DNA from: an uncultured Acetatifactor sp.
GTDB lineage: Bacteria > Bacillota > Clostridia > Lachnospirales > Lachnospiraceae
DNA length: 45,268 nt
Assembly (NCBI GenBank): GCA_910586515.1
Contig: CAJUGL010000024.1
Location: 1 to 45,268, forward strand
Direction: 5' to 3'
Each line of letters begins with the position of its first letter. Positions within the stretch are counted from its first letter, which is position 1. This document shows, in pieces, positions 1 through 7,375 of this stretch. The notes below the pieces were generated by a model, which was not told where the DNA came from, ran no database searches, and worked only from the letters and a program-made list of their open reading frames with translations. The translations under genes were made by a program, and so were the position numbers.

Positions 1-110
1 CGATATAATCCTTCAAAGGAATACCCCTTTAAGATACCTTTTTTCCATTGTATGAAGGATTTCCGGGGGGTATGACTGGATTGAGGGAGCTGATGTGGAA
101 TTTTTTACTA
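1..110 (-). pseudogene. Unidentified coding remnant at left edge
   Basis: The minus strand reads as a short coding-like stretch containing QSYPPEIL followed by KRYLKGVFL and a stop. No start codon with a ribosome binding site is visible. The same QSYPPEIL-coding DNA recurs at 2706-2725, where 20 bases are identical (ATTTCCGGGGGGTATGACTG, here 59-78). Bases 2-18 (GATATAATCCTTCAAAG) recur exactly at 6056-6072. I do not recognise the protein family. It is probably a decayed fragment of a gene whose other fragments lie at 2663-2955 and near 6060. A whole gene cut by the window edge is possible but less likely, because a one-base frame change is needed to keep the similarity going. Confidence 0.3.
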
Positions 111-248
111 ATCGGGAACACGACCAGGAACGGTAAAATTAAGTTAATAGATGGAGAATACGCATAGCACAGCTCACCAACCAACAAGAGTCGGTGAGCT
201 GCACCATTTTCCGGTTCGCAGCCAGTATCTTTAGGATGACAGCCTATT
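111..248. other. Intergenic stretch with one hairpin
   Basis: No supported gene. A 9-bp perfect inverted repeat (CAGCTCACC at 170-178, GGTGAGCTG at 193-201) forms a hairpin with a 14-base loop just downstream of the minus-strand reading frame ending at 249. No T-run follows in either direction, so a standard intrinsic terminator is not supported. Confidence 0.4.
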
Positions 249-520
249 TTAAACATTGTCCAGAATCTTTTGGACAGCATATGGCTTAGCATACTTGATA
301 TAAGCATCGCTCACAAAAATGGTGTTTGCAGCATGTGGTTCAACCCACATTGCCGGGTAGATAACAACCTTCTTTGTTCCTCTTCGCCCCTTTGCGGCGA
401 TTCCATTATCAGCAGTGATTTCACAGCCTGATTGCTTAAGAATATTCTCCAAAGGCATAATCATGTTAATCTGTGCCCCGGGCGTGATAGGAGATGCTTT
501 TATCCCATCAACGCCCCATT
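249..520 (-). pseudogene. Unidentified small or degenerate ORF
   Basis: An open frame ends at 249. From its first ATG (464) it encodes 71 residues, but it stays open upstream to about 520, reading LLEWGVDGIKASPITPGAQ before that ATG. This suggests the ATG at 464 is not the original start and that the gene has lost its beginning. The product is soluble, with a basic AAKGRRGTKK patch and a tyrosine-rich C-terminus; no family is recognised. It follows the antitoxin-like gene at 500-745 in another frame, so the pair may be the remains of a two-gene unit. Partner-toxin identity is not supported by any motif I can see. Confidence 0.35.
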
Positions 521-745
521 CAAGAAGCCGAAGCGGTCAAGCATGCCGTGTACATACTGGTTTCTGTAATGCTTCAGAGGTAGATTTACACGCCTAAATT
601 TCAATGCGTGTTCAGGAGTTGTCTCCGGGCAGTCTTCATCAAATGAAATCGGAGTGCTTCTCGCTTTAACAAGTGATTCCAGCTCTTCTTCCGAAAAAGC
701 AAGCTCTTTTATCATTTCTGCTGTCATCCTATCTGTATTTACCAT
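500..745 (-). CDS. Small antitoxin-like (BrnA-like) protein
   Basis: An 81-residue product if started at the ATG at 745, which has GGTGG seven bases upstream. Residues 1-50 are acidic and helical and contain PISFDEDCPETTPEHALKF, a pattern I associate with short Firmicutes proteins of BrnA-like antitoxin type. The last ~30 residues (after FRRVN) look like read-through into unrelated sequence, so the original stop may have been lost. The promoter just upstream contains a 10-bp palindrome, as expected for an autoregulated antitoxin. No BrnT-like toxin is adjacent; the next frame downstream is a fragment. The family assignment comes from memory of the motif and is tentative. Confidence 0.4.
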   Translation of the reverse strand: MVNTDRMTAEMIKELAFSEEELESLVKARSTPISFDEDCPETTPEHALKFRRVNLPLKHYRNQYVHGMLDRFGFLNGALMG

Positions 746-765
746 AATATTACCACCCAATCAAA

Positions 766-795
766 ATACTATTGTTCTAGAACTCTCTTTATCAA
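766..795 (-). promoter_or_regulatory. Promoter with internal 10-bp palindrome, antitoxin-like gene
   Basis: On the minus strand TTGATA (790-795) and TAGTAT (766-771) are separated by 18 bases. The perfect palindrome GTTCTAGAAC (774-783) lies between them. A repressor bound here would block RNA polymerase, which fits autoregulation by the product of 500-745. Confidence 0.45.
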
Positions 796-798
796 TCA

Positions 799-2538
799 TC
801 ATCCGGCTTTCCCAATCAGAACCTTTTTTCCGCAGAACGCAAAACCATACTTTTTAATTCGTTTTGCCGGAATACCTCTTGCCCGCAATATAGCTTCATA
901 CTGTTTTTCCTCAATCTGCTTCAGCGCTTCCTTCACCGTATCAGCCAGCTCCGCTTCTGTATCCGAGTCCTGCACCTTAAATTCTATAATAATCGCATCC
1001 CTTTCAAGATTATTCGCAGTTGCTTCCAGACCTGAAGTGTACAGGCTTTCGGCTCCCTGCCTTGGCTCCAGCATCACATCATATCTGCCGAACCCGCTCT
1101 CACGATTAGAAGTCAGCACATACTTGTCTGCCAGTTCCACCATCATCCCCAGTACAAAACCATGGTAAAACCGTTCCGGCTCCTGCTCAGAAGCATTGGC
1201 CCCTGTATCAAAGTAACTGAATGTCTGTAAGGCAACTTTATTCATATAGGTATTCATCGCTTTCAAATCTCCCATAAGCAATGCTTTCAAAAATGCGTTA
1301 TTGACATGGCTGCATCTCCCAAACCATCCCTCTATCAGCCTCTCGAACATCACCTGGACTTCCAGGTTTGTCAGTTTCAGTTCATATTCTTCCTTTCTCA
1401 AAAGGGCGTTGAACGTATGTTGAACCACTTTCAGATAACCGCTGGCAAGCAGGAGGCTCCACACCGCCTCATCTCCCTGCTCTAATTCGCTGAATACAAT
1501 CTGTTCATCAAGAATAATGGCAAAGGTCTCTCCCCGCAGCAGTTTTTCCATGGTCATCTTCAACTCGGGGCTTCCCCCCCGCACCAGCTTGCCGGCCAGA
1601 CTGTTGGAACTGGTGTTAATCCAGTATAGACCTAATTTCCCTTTATCCAGATAATTGATAATGGACCAGGGATTATAAATATCCGAAATGCTTCCGAAAA
1701 TGAAGCCGTCATACCACTCCTTCACCTCTTCTTTTCTGCCGGACAAACCAAACTCATTCAGGGCAGTGAACATTTCTTCTTCCGTAAACCCAAAACTGTC
1801 CATGTATTTTTCCGAGGTTACCGTCACTACCTCCAGATTATTCAAATCCGAGAACATGGACTCTCTGCTGACTCTTGTAATCCCTGTCATGAGCGCACGC
1901 TCCAGATAAGGATTTGTCTTGAATGTAGCATTAAACAGACTTCTGGTAAAGGAAACAATTTCCTCCCAATACCCATTTACGTAGGCCTCCTGCATAGGTG
2001 TGTCATATTCATCCAGAAGCACTATTACCTTTTTCCCATAATACCGAAAGAGGATTTCTGATAAAACGCCTATGGCATCTGTGGCAACATATTCTTCCAT
2101 GTCCACGGAAATCTTTCGGAAATATTCCTTTTCCTGCTCATTCAGTTTTTCCCTGTCCAGCAGATAGCAGAAATGATTGTAAACCGACGCGATAATCTGG
2201 CACATTTTCTTTTGGGCATTCCGGTATGTTGTCTCCTTCACTTTGGCAAAACTGAGCATGATGACCGGGTAAGTGCCCTGAAGAGCCCTGTATTTCTCCT
2301 CTTCCCATATGCACAGTCCTTGGAACAAATCTTCCCTGCCCGCATATTCTACGGAAAAGAATTTCTCCAACATATTCATATTCAATGTCTTGCCGAATCT
2401 TCTGGGACGGTTAATCAATGTTACACTGTCCCCACACTCCCACCATTCTTTGATGAAATGGGTCTTGTCCACATAAAAATAGTTTTCTCTCCGAATCGAT
2501 TCAAAATCCTGATTTCCTATACTTACTGTCCTTGCCAT
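799..2538 (-). CDS. AAA-ATPase-like / PD-(D/E)XK nuclease family protein, copy 1
   Basis: Member of the AAA-ATPase_like (PF09820-type) plus C-terminal PD-(D/E)XK (PF08011-type) family, of unknown cellular role, often present in many copies in Lachnospiraceae and Bacteroides. Started at the ATG at 2538 (MARTVSIG, 579 aa), which has GGAAAGGGG five bases upstream; the frame stays open to 2592. The P-loop region is NRPRRFGKTLN near residues 41-51, Walker B is VIVLLDEYDTPM, and the C-terminal nuclease core is RYDVML followed by IIIEFKV. It is a distant paralogue of the tandem pair at 11343-14764. An endonuclease or genome-conflict role is inference from the nuclease fold; no biochemical function is established. 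Confidence 0.85.
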   Translation of the reverse strand: MARTVSIGNQDFESIRRENYFYVDKTHFIKEWWECGDSVTLINRPRRFGKTLNMNMLEKFFSVEYAGREDLFQGLCIWEEEKYRALQGTYPVIMLSFAKVKETTYRNAQKKMCQIIASVYNHFCYLLDREKLNEQEKEYFRKISVDMEEYVATDAIGVLSEILFRYYGKKVIVLLDEYDTPMQEAYVNGYWEEIVSFTRSLFNATFKTNPYLERALMTGITRVSRESMFSDLNNLEVVTVTSEKYMDSFGFTEEEMFTALNEFGLSGRKEEVKEWYDGFIFGSISDIYNPWSIINYLDKGKLGLYWINTSSNSLAGKLVRGGSPELKMTMEKLLRGETFAIILDEQIVFSELEQGDEAVWSLLLASGYLKVVQHTFNALLRKEEYELKLTNLEVQVMFERLIEGWFGRCSHVNNAFLKALLMGDLKAMNTYMNKVALQTFSYFDTGANASEQEPERFYHGFVLGMMVELADKYVLTSNRESGFGRYDVMLEPRQGAESLYTSGLEATANNLERDAIIIEFKVQDSDTEAELADTVKEALKQIEEKQYEAILRARGIPAKRIKKYGFAFCGKKVLIGKAG

Positions 2539-2600
2539 GCATACCCCTTTCCCCACAGGCTTTCTCCCATACGCCCACAGCAAACCTGTCACATGTCTTC

Positions 2601-2629
2601 AGTATATCGGATTCATGCTGTAAACGCAA
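2601..2629 (-). promoter_or_regulatory. Sigma-A promoter for AAA-ATPase copy 1
   Basis: Minus-strand TTGCGT (2624-2629), 17-base spacer, TATACT (2601-2606). Its position about 63 bases upstream of the ATG at 2538 supports that start and independent transcription of this gene. Confidence 0.5.
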
Positions 2630-2662
2630 TGGGGAGTTTCGTTTCCATTTTAAAAGGAGCAT

Positions 2663-2955
2663 TTAAAAGTTCTCCAACAGCTCTTCTAAATACCCCTTCG
2701 CCAGAATTTCCGGGGGGTATGACTGAAATAGCTATCTGATGCCGACTTTTACACTAGATAAACTCGCGCTTCCGTAACCTTTACTCCAAAAATTTTTCCT
2801 GACATTTTCCGGCAGATATTTTGCCAACGCCTCCACCAGCTCATACACCTTCGTCCCCGGTGCATTCTCATTCGGTGTCTTATACTGCCCATCTTCAATG
2901 ATTCTCCTGATATACCGAATCGCCGGTTTCGGATTTCCATACCCCGTAGGCCTTC
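2663..2955 (-). pseudogene. Unidentified coding remnant with in-frame stop
   Basis: A minus-strand frame with coding-like composition (IRYIRRIIEDG, then KVYELVEALAKYLPENV, then KNFWSKGYG) reaches a TAG at 2732-2734, continues in the same frame as LFQSYPPEILAKGYLEELLENF and stops at 2663-2665. There is no start codon in frame. The QSYPPEIL part is a paralogue of the remnant at 1-110, with a 20-base identical stretch. It lies between the ribosomal protection gene and AAA-ATPase copy 1. The family is not recognised. The shared fragments suggest that recombination has moved or deleted parts of one gene family here. Confidence 0.4.
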
Positions 2956-2971
2956 GCCTATATCACATTTT

Positions 2972-4861
2972 TCATTTATATTTCTCCATCAATGCCTCCA
3001 CACTCTCATTCATCGGTAAATATTTGAAAAAATCCTGTAAAACTGCTGCGCTTCCGTGGGTAAGAATATTCAGCCTTGATTCATAATTCATCATATCCTG
3101 TAGAAGGGCTTTCCCGATAAAACAAGTTTCCGTTTCTCCATATTGATACTCTGTGATTCTGGCTTTCATTTTACAGATATCATTCAGCACACTTTTTTCA
3201 TAATCGGCAGGAACCGTTATGATAACATTCTGCCATGGCTCCAATATTTCTACAGCTGCATCATCCAATGCTTTTTTCAGTGCGATCGGAACCAATTTGC
3301 GGAAATCTGCAGGTGTGCCCATTACACTGTCATAATCTGCTTCCAAAAAAGTTATCTTGACATCAATCACTTCATGTCCCTGCGTCCCCTCATTCAATGC
3401 AATCCTTATCCCATCCATAACCGCATTCTGAAAAGGCTTCTCAAGATAACCATAGGAAACCAGATTTTCGTATTGAAATCCGCTTCCCAATGGCAGCGGC
3501 TCAACCTGAAACACCACTCCCGCATAATAAGGATTCTTCCAATCCCCGATTCTTATGGAACAATACCCCTCTTTGGTTGGATGTTCCTTGTAAATATTGG
3601 TTAAAGGTCCAAACGATATGTTTAACCCAAATCGGTTCTTTAATATTTCTTCCATGATCTCCATCTGCAAAGGTCCATACAAAGAAATCCTGATATCATC
3701 TGTCGCCGAACTTATTTCAAATTTCAGCTGTGGGTCTTCCTGCCATAAGGTATTCAATGCATTCAATAACCGATACCTTTCATGATTGTCTTTCGCCACA
3801 ATATTGGCATGGAATAAGGGTTCCTTTAGCTTCACCTTACTGTCATCCCCATGATTCCCGCCTATAACCGTGCCAACCTTCAGCAGCTCTTCATCATAAA
3901 TAATTCCCACATCCCCACATCCAACGCTTCTGGCTGAAATGATTTTTCCGTTTTCAAAATATGCCAGATTACGTACCAGCATTTTCTGGGATTCCTCATT
4001 CCTGATATACACATTTTGTCTGACCGTAACGGTTCCGCTGAAAACCCTGAAAAAAATGCGTTTTTGTCCTTTCTGGTCAAAATCCACCTTAAAGACATAG
4101 GCTGACAATTTATCCGTTTGGGGCTTAACATCTGCCATGATTTTTGTCAGCATGTCCATCAGGCTGGTAATTCCCTGATTTTTTAATGCCACTCCGCCCA
4201 ACACGGGATATAATTTCCCGCCTCGAATCAGACGGATCAATTCTGTTTCATACTCTTTTGTGGTGATTTCCCGGGACTCATCATATTTTGCTAGCAATGT
4301 TTCCGATGAAAGCAATAATTTCATCTGGAGTTCTTCATCATCCAACGGGATATCCTCTATTTCCACCTGTTTCCCGCCTACCCCCTGATACCTTTGACAT
4401 TCCAGTATTTCGTCCGTCAGCTTGGTTCTTATGGTTTTGATCAGGTCTTCATAATCTACCCCCATTCTGTCCAGTTTGTTGATAAAAATAACCGTTGGGA
4501 TCTTCAGTTCGGAAAGCTTCCTGAAAAATAATCTTGTCTGGGGCTGAACCCCTTCCCTGGCAGCAATCACCAGTACTACAACATCAAGTACATGTAATAC
4601 GCTTTCCACTTGGGACAAAAAATCAAAATGCCCGGGAGTATCAATCAAATTAATCTTCATATGATTCCATTTAAAGGATATAACCGATGATTTAATTGTC
4701 ATTCCCCGCTTTTTCTCTAAGTCCATGGAATCCGTAACAGTCGTTCCATCGTCTACATTCCCCATTTTCCGGATACATCCGGCCTGAAACAGCATGCCCT
4801 CTGTCAGCGTCGTTTTGCCCGCGTCCACATGAGCAAGAATTCCCAAATTAATTACATCCAT
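2972..4861 (-). CDS. TetM/TetO-like ribosomal protection GTPase (divergent)
   Basis: A 629-residue translational GTPase of the EF-G-like ribosomal protection family; Tet(M) has 639. Members bind the ribosome and dislodge tetracycline. Visible motifs are G1 AHVDAGKTTLTE (10-21), G3 DTPGH (74-78), G4 NKLD (128-131), and in domain IV TPADFR (516-521), which is a family hallmark. The residues before it read YDSVMG (510-515), where Tet(M)/Tet(O) have the drug-displacing loop SPVS, and the C-terminus lacks the usual arginine-rich GEPV..RRPNSR tail. It is therefore a divergent member and resistance should not be assumed. It lies downstream of a broken ABC exporter gene and probably shares that gene's attenuator-controlled promoter. 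Confidence 0.85.
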   Translation of the reverse strand: MDVINLGILAHVDAGKTTLTEGMLFQAGCIRKMGNVDDGTTVTDSMDLEKKRGMTIKSSVISFKWNHMKINLIDTPGHFDFLSQVESVLHVLDVVVLVIAAREGVQPQTRLFFRKLSELKIPTVIFINKLDRMGVDYEDLIKTIRTKLTDEILECQRYQGVGGKQVEIEDIPLDDEELQMKLLLSSETLLAKYDESREITTKEYETELIRLIRGGKLYPVLGGVALKNQGITSLMDMLTKIMADVKPQTDKLSAYVFKVDFDQKGQKRIFFRVFSGTVTVRQNVYIRNEESQKMLVRNLAYFENGKIISARSVGCGDVGIIYDEELLKVGTVIGGNHGDDSKVKLKEPLFHANIVAKDNHERYRLLNALNTLWQEDPQLKFEISSATDDIRISLYGPLQMEIMEEILKNRFGLNISFGPLTNIYKEHPTKEGYCSIRIGDWKNPYYAGVVFQVEPLPLGSGFQYENLVSYGYLEKPFQNAVMDGIRIALNEGTQGHEVIDVKITFLEADYDSVMGTPADFRKLVPIALKKALDDAAVEILEPWQNVIITVPADYEKSVLNDICKMKARITEYQYGETETCFIGKALLQDMMNYESRLNILTHGSAAVLQDFFKYLPMNESVEALMEKYK

Positions 4862-4932
4862 ACTCTTTACCTGCCTTACGCTCTTGCGTTTTGTCTAAAT
4901 TTTTAGCTTCTTAGTAAAATAAAGGTCGACTT

Positions 4933-5460
4933 TTACATACAAGAATCCAAACAATATATTCTGGAATCTTTCGGGATCCATTCCAGCCGATGGGTCACAA
5001 ATAAAATACAGCAGTTAAGCTTGCACAGCTCTTGTATGGCCTGCTCGATTTCGAGGATAGCCGCGTTGTCGAGAGATGCATAAACTTCGTCCAATAAAAT
5101 AATAGGTGTCGGCTTATAAAACGCCCGTGCAAGGGCAATTCTGCCTTTCTCGCCTCCTGCCGTGCTTAACTTATCAAAATATTTCTTTTTGACATGCACC
5201 TCCAAAACAGCCTGCTCTTTATTGCGGAACATATCAAAAATATATTTTACAAGCAGCTGCAATATTGCAAATAGGATAAAAAGACCGATATAAAGATACA
5301 CTTCCTGAAATTGCCTATTTATGAGACAGTTCATCATTTCTTTAATATAATTGATATAGAAAATATAGAAGATACCTCTTGCAAAGCTAAGGAAACATAA
5401 TCCTATAAAGCTTTTTTTCTCCATGTCTGTAATATTAAAAATAGAACGGATAATTTTCAT
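4933..5460 (-). pseudogene. ABC exporter with large in-frame internal deletion
   Basis: 175 residues from the ATG at 5460 (AAAGGG ten bases upstream), against about 530-600 for a half-size ABC exporter. Residues 1-95 are the start of a transmembrane domain with two hydrophobic spans and end KKYFDKLS. The frame then jumps directly into the end of an ATPase domain: signature region AGGEKGRIALARAF, Walker B PIILLDEV, D-loop SLDN and H-loop VTHR. Walker A, Q-loop and most membrane helices are missing, so it cannot work as an ATP-driven pump. The junction keeps the reading frame and leaves no foreign DNA, which suggests deletion between short repeats. Its neighbour is a Tet-type protection gene, so the intact gene was probably a drug exporter. 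Confidence 0.8.
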
Positions 5461-5536
5461 ATAAACCATACCCTTTCCGGTACTCCACGCCCAGCCATTC
5501 CTATATTTTTTGTTTTCGATTTCCTGAAAATGGGTG

Positions 5537-5584
5537 CAAAAATGCCGCAGAAAGTATCCTTAATCTGTGGGTACTTCCTGCGGC
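5537..5584 (-). terminator. Terminator/attenuator hairpin in resistance leader
   Basis: On the minus strand GCCGCAGGAAGTACCC pairs with GGATACTTTCTGCGGC, giving about 14 pairs with few mismatches, followed directly by ATTTTT. It sits between the promoter and the first gene, the expected place for an attenuator. Confidence 0.7.
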
Positions 5585-5595
5585 TGATAATGGGC

Positions 5596-5625
5596 ATAAA
5601 AATAACACACCTCTTGAGTGTGCTA
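5596..5625 (-). terminator. Second hairpin with U-tract in the leader
   Basis: Minus strand AGCACAC and GTGTGTT pair around a short loop and are followed by ATTTTTATG. The stem is weaker than at 5537-5584 and may be an alternative (anti-terminating or pre-terminating) structure. Confidence 0.45.
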
Positions 5626-5723
5626 CAACCGAAAGGCATAGTATTCACGAAAGGTTACCTGAAAACGGCACAACAATAAAGAGGTCTTACACCTCAATAA
5701 TTGTCTGCACCAAATATGCAGTT

Positions 5724-5756
5724 TTAAGACGCAATTACCTCATATAAATTAGTCAT
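5724..5756 (-). CDS. Leader peptide MTNLYEVIAS
   Basis: Eleven codons from ATG (5756) to TAA (5724-5726), preceded by AGGAG (5766-5770) with a nine-base spacer. It is the first translatable frame after the promoter and lies upstream of the terminator hairpins, so it probably senses ribosome stalling and does not act as a product. No homologue is remembered. Confidence 0.55.
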   Translation of the reverse strand: MTNLYEVIAS

Positions 5757-5804
5757 ATTTTTTCTCTCCTTTCACACTCTATTGAAACAGATTGATTCTA
5801 TCTG

Positions 5805-5833
5805 AGTATAGCACATTCAGTGATAATGTTCAA
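5805..5833 (-). promoter_or_regulatory. Strong sigma-A promoter of the attenuated operon
   Basis: Minus strand TTGAAC (5828-5833), 17-base spacer, TATACT (5805-5810). Transcription would start near 5798 and enter the leader peptide about 40 bases later. Confidence 0.7.
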
Positions 5834-5865
5834 TAGGCAAATGAAAGTAAACATTTCCGAGAGCA

Positions 5866-5913
5866 GTCGTCATGTAACAGTTCAGACAGGGCGCTGAACT
5901 GTTACGTCGTCAT
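5866..5913. repeat. 32-bp palindrome flanked by 8-bp direct repeats
   Basis: Arms GTAACAGTTCAG and CTGAACTGTTAC enclose ACAGGGCG at 5874-5905. The octamer GTCGTCAT abuts both ends exactly (5866-5873 and 5906-5913), like a target-site duplication. The same 32-mer, inverted and with one change, occurs at 23972-24003. It separates the resistance leader from the PsyrTA pair. Confidence 0.75.
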
Positions 5914-6079
5914 GACACTGCAGTCAGACAAAATTTGCCGGCTGCTCCCGTTCCGTCACCGCTGTCAGTTCCACTGCTGCAGGAGTTGACACTGCAGATG
6001 ACGCCTGCTGCGGAATCGCTGATTCCCCACTTCCTTAAACCATGGCGCTCTCTTGGATATAATCCTTCAAAGAAACACC
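5914..6079. other. Non-coding stretch downstream of PsyrA-like gene
   Basis: No supported gene. The 11-mer TGACACTGCAG occurs twice (5913-5923 and 5987-5997). Bases 6056-6072 repeat bases 2-18 exactly, marking another fragment of the unidentified left-end gene family. No intrinsic terminator with a T-run was found for the gene ending at 6080. Confidence 0.4.
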
Positions 6080-7375
6080 TCACGATCTCTTCACATAAAG
6101 CCCTTTCACGCACTTCAGGCGGGAGTCCCGGCATAACCGTTTCAACCAGGCATCCATCTGCCCTTTTGCCACATGAAACGCTTCCGCCGCCTCTTCCTTC
6201 GTCATCCCCTCCCCGATATGCTCCATCACATACGGTGCAATGATAGGGTACAGATCCGTCTCCGTATCCGGGAGGCTTTCTGACTTTGTCCGGCCGGTTT
6301 CCGGTTTTGTCTGAACCTTTTCTTCTACTGTTTCCGGTTTTGTCTGACCGCTATCTTCCTTTCCGGTTTCCGACGCCGCCTGGTCAGCCTCTTCTGCTTT
6401 TGTTTCCGCCATCTCTTTGGCAAAAGAAAACAGATCCACCTGCTGAAATTTCTCTTCCTTCCTGGTCAATAATTCAAAAACAGGCGCTTCCGACAATTCA
6501 TAGGGAACAGCCCCCTTTTCAATCAGCCTCCTATTCCCTTCATACCCCCCATGGTTCCACACCAGGACTTTGGTCCATTCGTTTTTCATCGCCTCTGTGG
6601 CGCCGGCCCATGTGCCGCCTTTATTATAGTCAGACGCAACTACAAAAGTCCCATATGAGGAAGCATAGATATACTTATTCCGGTTCATGGCCCTGACCGC
6701 CGAAAACCCCACGTCCGGCCTTACATCAGACAGCAGAAGGCATTTTCTGTTGACGATAGCGTCCAATATCTCTTTCTTCCTGATCTTGGAAATCAGAGAA
6801 TCTGCCACAAAGGAAATTGCCGCGCTGCCGGATTCCACCGCAGCCTTCTCCGCAATGGAATCCACACCTTTCGCTCCTCCAGAATATACCACCAGCCGCT
6901 CTGCCGCTGCTTTTTCCACCAGCTTCCGGGCAAACTCAACCCCCTCCGCGTCCACGTTCCTGGAGCCGGCCACACCGATGCCTATCTTTTTCGCCAGTCC
7001 GATATCGCCGGAATAAAAGAGGACAGGGGGCGTTTTCTTCTTCAGCCTGCGCTTCATCAATACCGGATAATCCGCATCAAACTGGGTGACGATGTCAATC
7101 CCTTTTCCCTCCAGCTCGTCCAATTGAAAAGCCACCGTTCCGGCCCGGGACATCAGACGTTTTATCCGCTCTATATACGCCTGGCTGCAGTCTGTCTCCC
7201 GCAGAAAACTCTGGCTGGGATCCATGACCACACTGGGCTGCTGTCCATGCTCTATCACACTGTCCAGCAGTTCGTTCCATTCTTTCAATGTCAAAGGCTT
7301 ATAAGCGTCGTCATTGTTGATTCCCATATACGAACACAACAAAACAGCGCTCATGGAATTGTCCGAAAATTTCAT
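6080..7375 (-). CDS. psyrA: PsyrA/RqlI-like DprA-family protein
   Basis: A 431-residue DprA/SMF-like protein, read as the antitoxin-type partner of the upstream RecQ-like helicase. A Rossmann nucleotide-binding core begins IGIGVAGSRN (131-140), followed by YSGGAKGVDSIA (164-175), the equivalent of the DprA SGxAxGID motif. Residues about 335-388 are a low-complexity linker with repeated TKPET units. The C-terminal ~55 residues resemble the DprA winged helix (TKEEAAEAFHVAKGQM). The ATG follows the helicase stop codon with no gap, and AGGAG lies inside the helicase gene, so the two are translationally coupled. In the known PsyrTA and RqlHI pairs the DprA-like member restrains a genotoxic helicase. 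Confidence 0.8.
   Translation of the reverse strand: MKFSDNSMSAVLLCSYMGINNDDAYKPLTLKEWNELLDSVIEHGQQPSVVMDPSQSFLRETDCSQAYIERIKRLMSRAGTVAFQLDELEGKGIDIVTQFDADYPVLMKRRLKKKTPPVLFYSGDIGLAKKIGIGVAGSRNVDAEGVEFARKLVEKAAAERLVVYSGGAKGVDSIAEKAAVESGSAAISFVADSLISKIRKKEILDAIVNRKCLLLSDVRPDVGFSAVRAMNRNKYIYASSYGTFVVASDYNKGGTWAGATEAMKNEWTKVLVWNHGGYEGNRRLIEKGAVPYELSEAPVFELLTRKEEKFQQVDLFSFAKEMAETKAEEADQAASETGKEDSGQTKPETVEEKVQTKPETGRTKSESLPDTETDLYPIIAPYVMEHIGEGMTKEEAAEAFHVAKGQMDAWLKRLCRDSRLKCVKGLYVKRS

Larger units (their letters stand above)
5461..5833 (-). promoter_or_regulatory. 5' leader with putative ribosome-mediated attenuator
   Basis: A gene-free stretch organised as a regulated leader on the minus strand: promoter (5805-5833), an 11-codon leader ORF with its own AGGAG (5724-5756), a small hairpin (5681-5695), a hairpin followed by ATTTTT (5598-5624), and a strong terminator-like hairpin (5537-5584) just before the ABC remnant. 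This layout resembles the leaders of tet(M), erm and ABC-F resistance genes, where drug-slowed ribosomes on the leader peptide change RNA folding and permit read-through. The mechanism is inferred from layout. Confidence 0.6.

Noticed and set aside
5457..5648. 63-codon minus-strand ORF upstream of the ABC remnant
   Set aside because: It runs through the two terminator hairpins and has no ribosome binding site; the region is better explained as an attenuator.
5910..6134. 74-codon minus-strand ORF
   Set aside because: Overlaps the end of the DprA-like gene in another frame, has no start site, and is low-complexity at its end.
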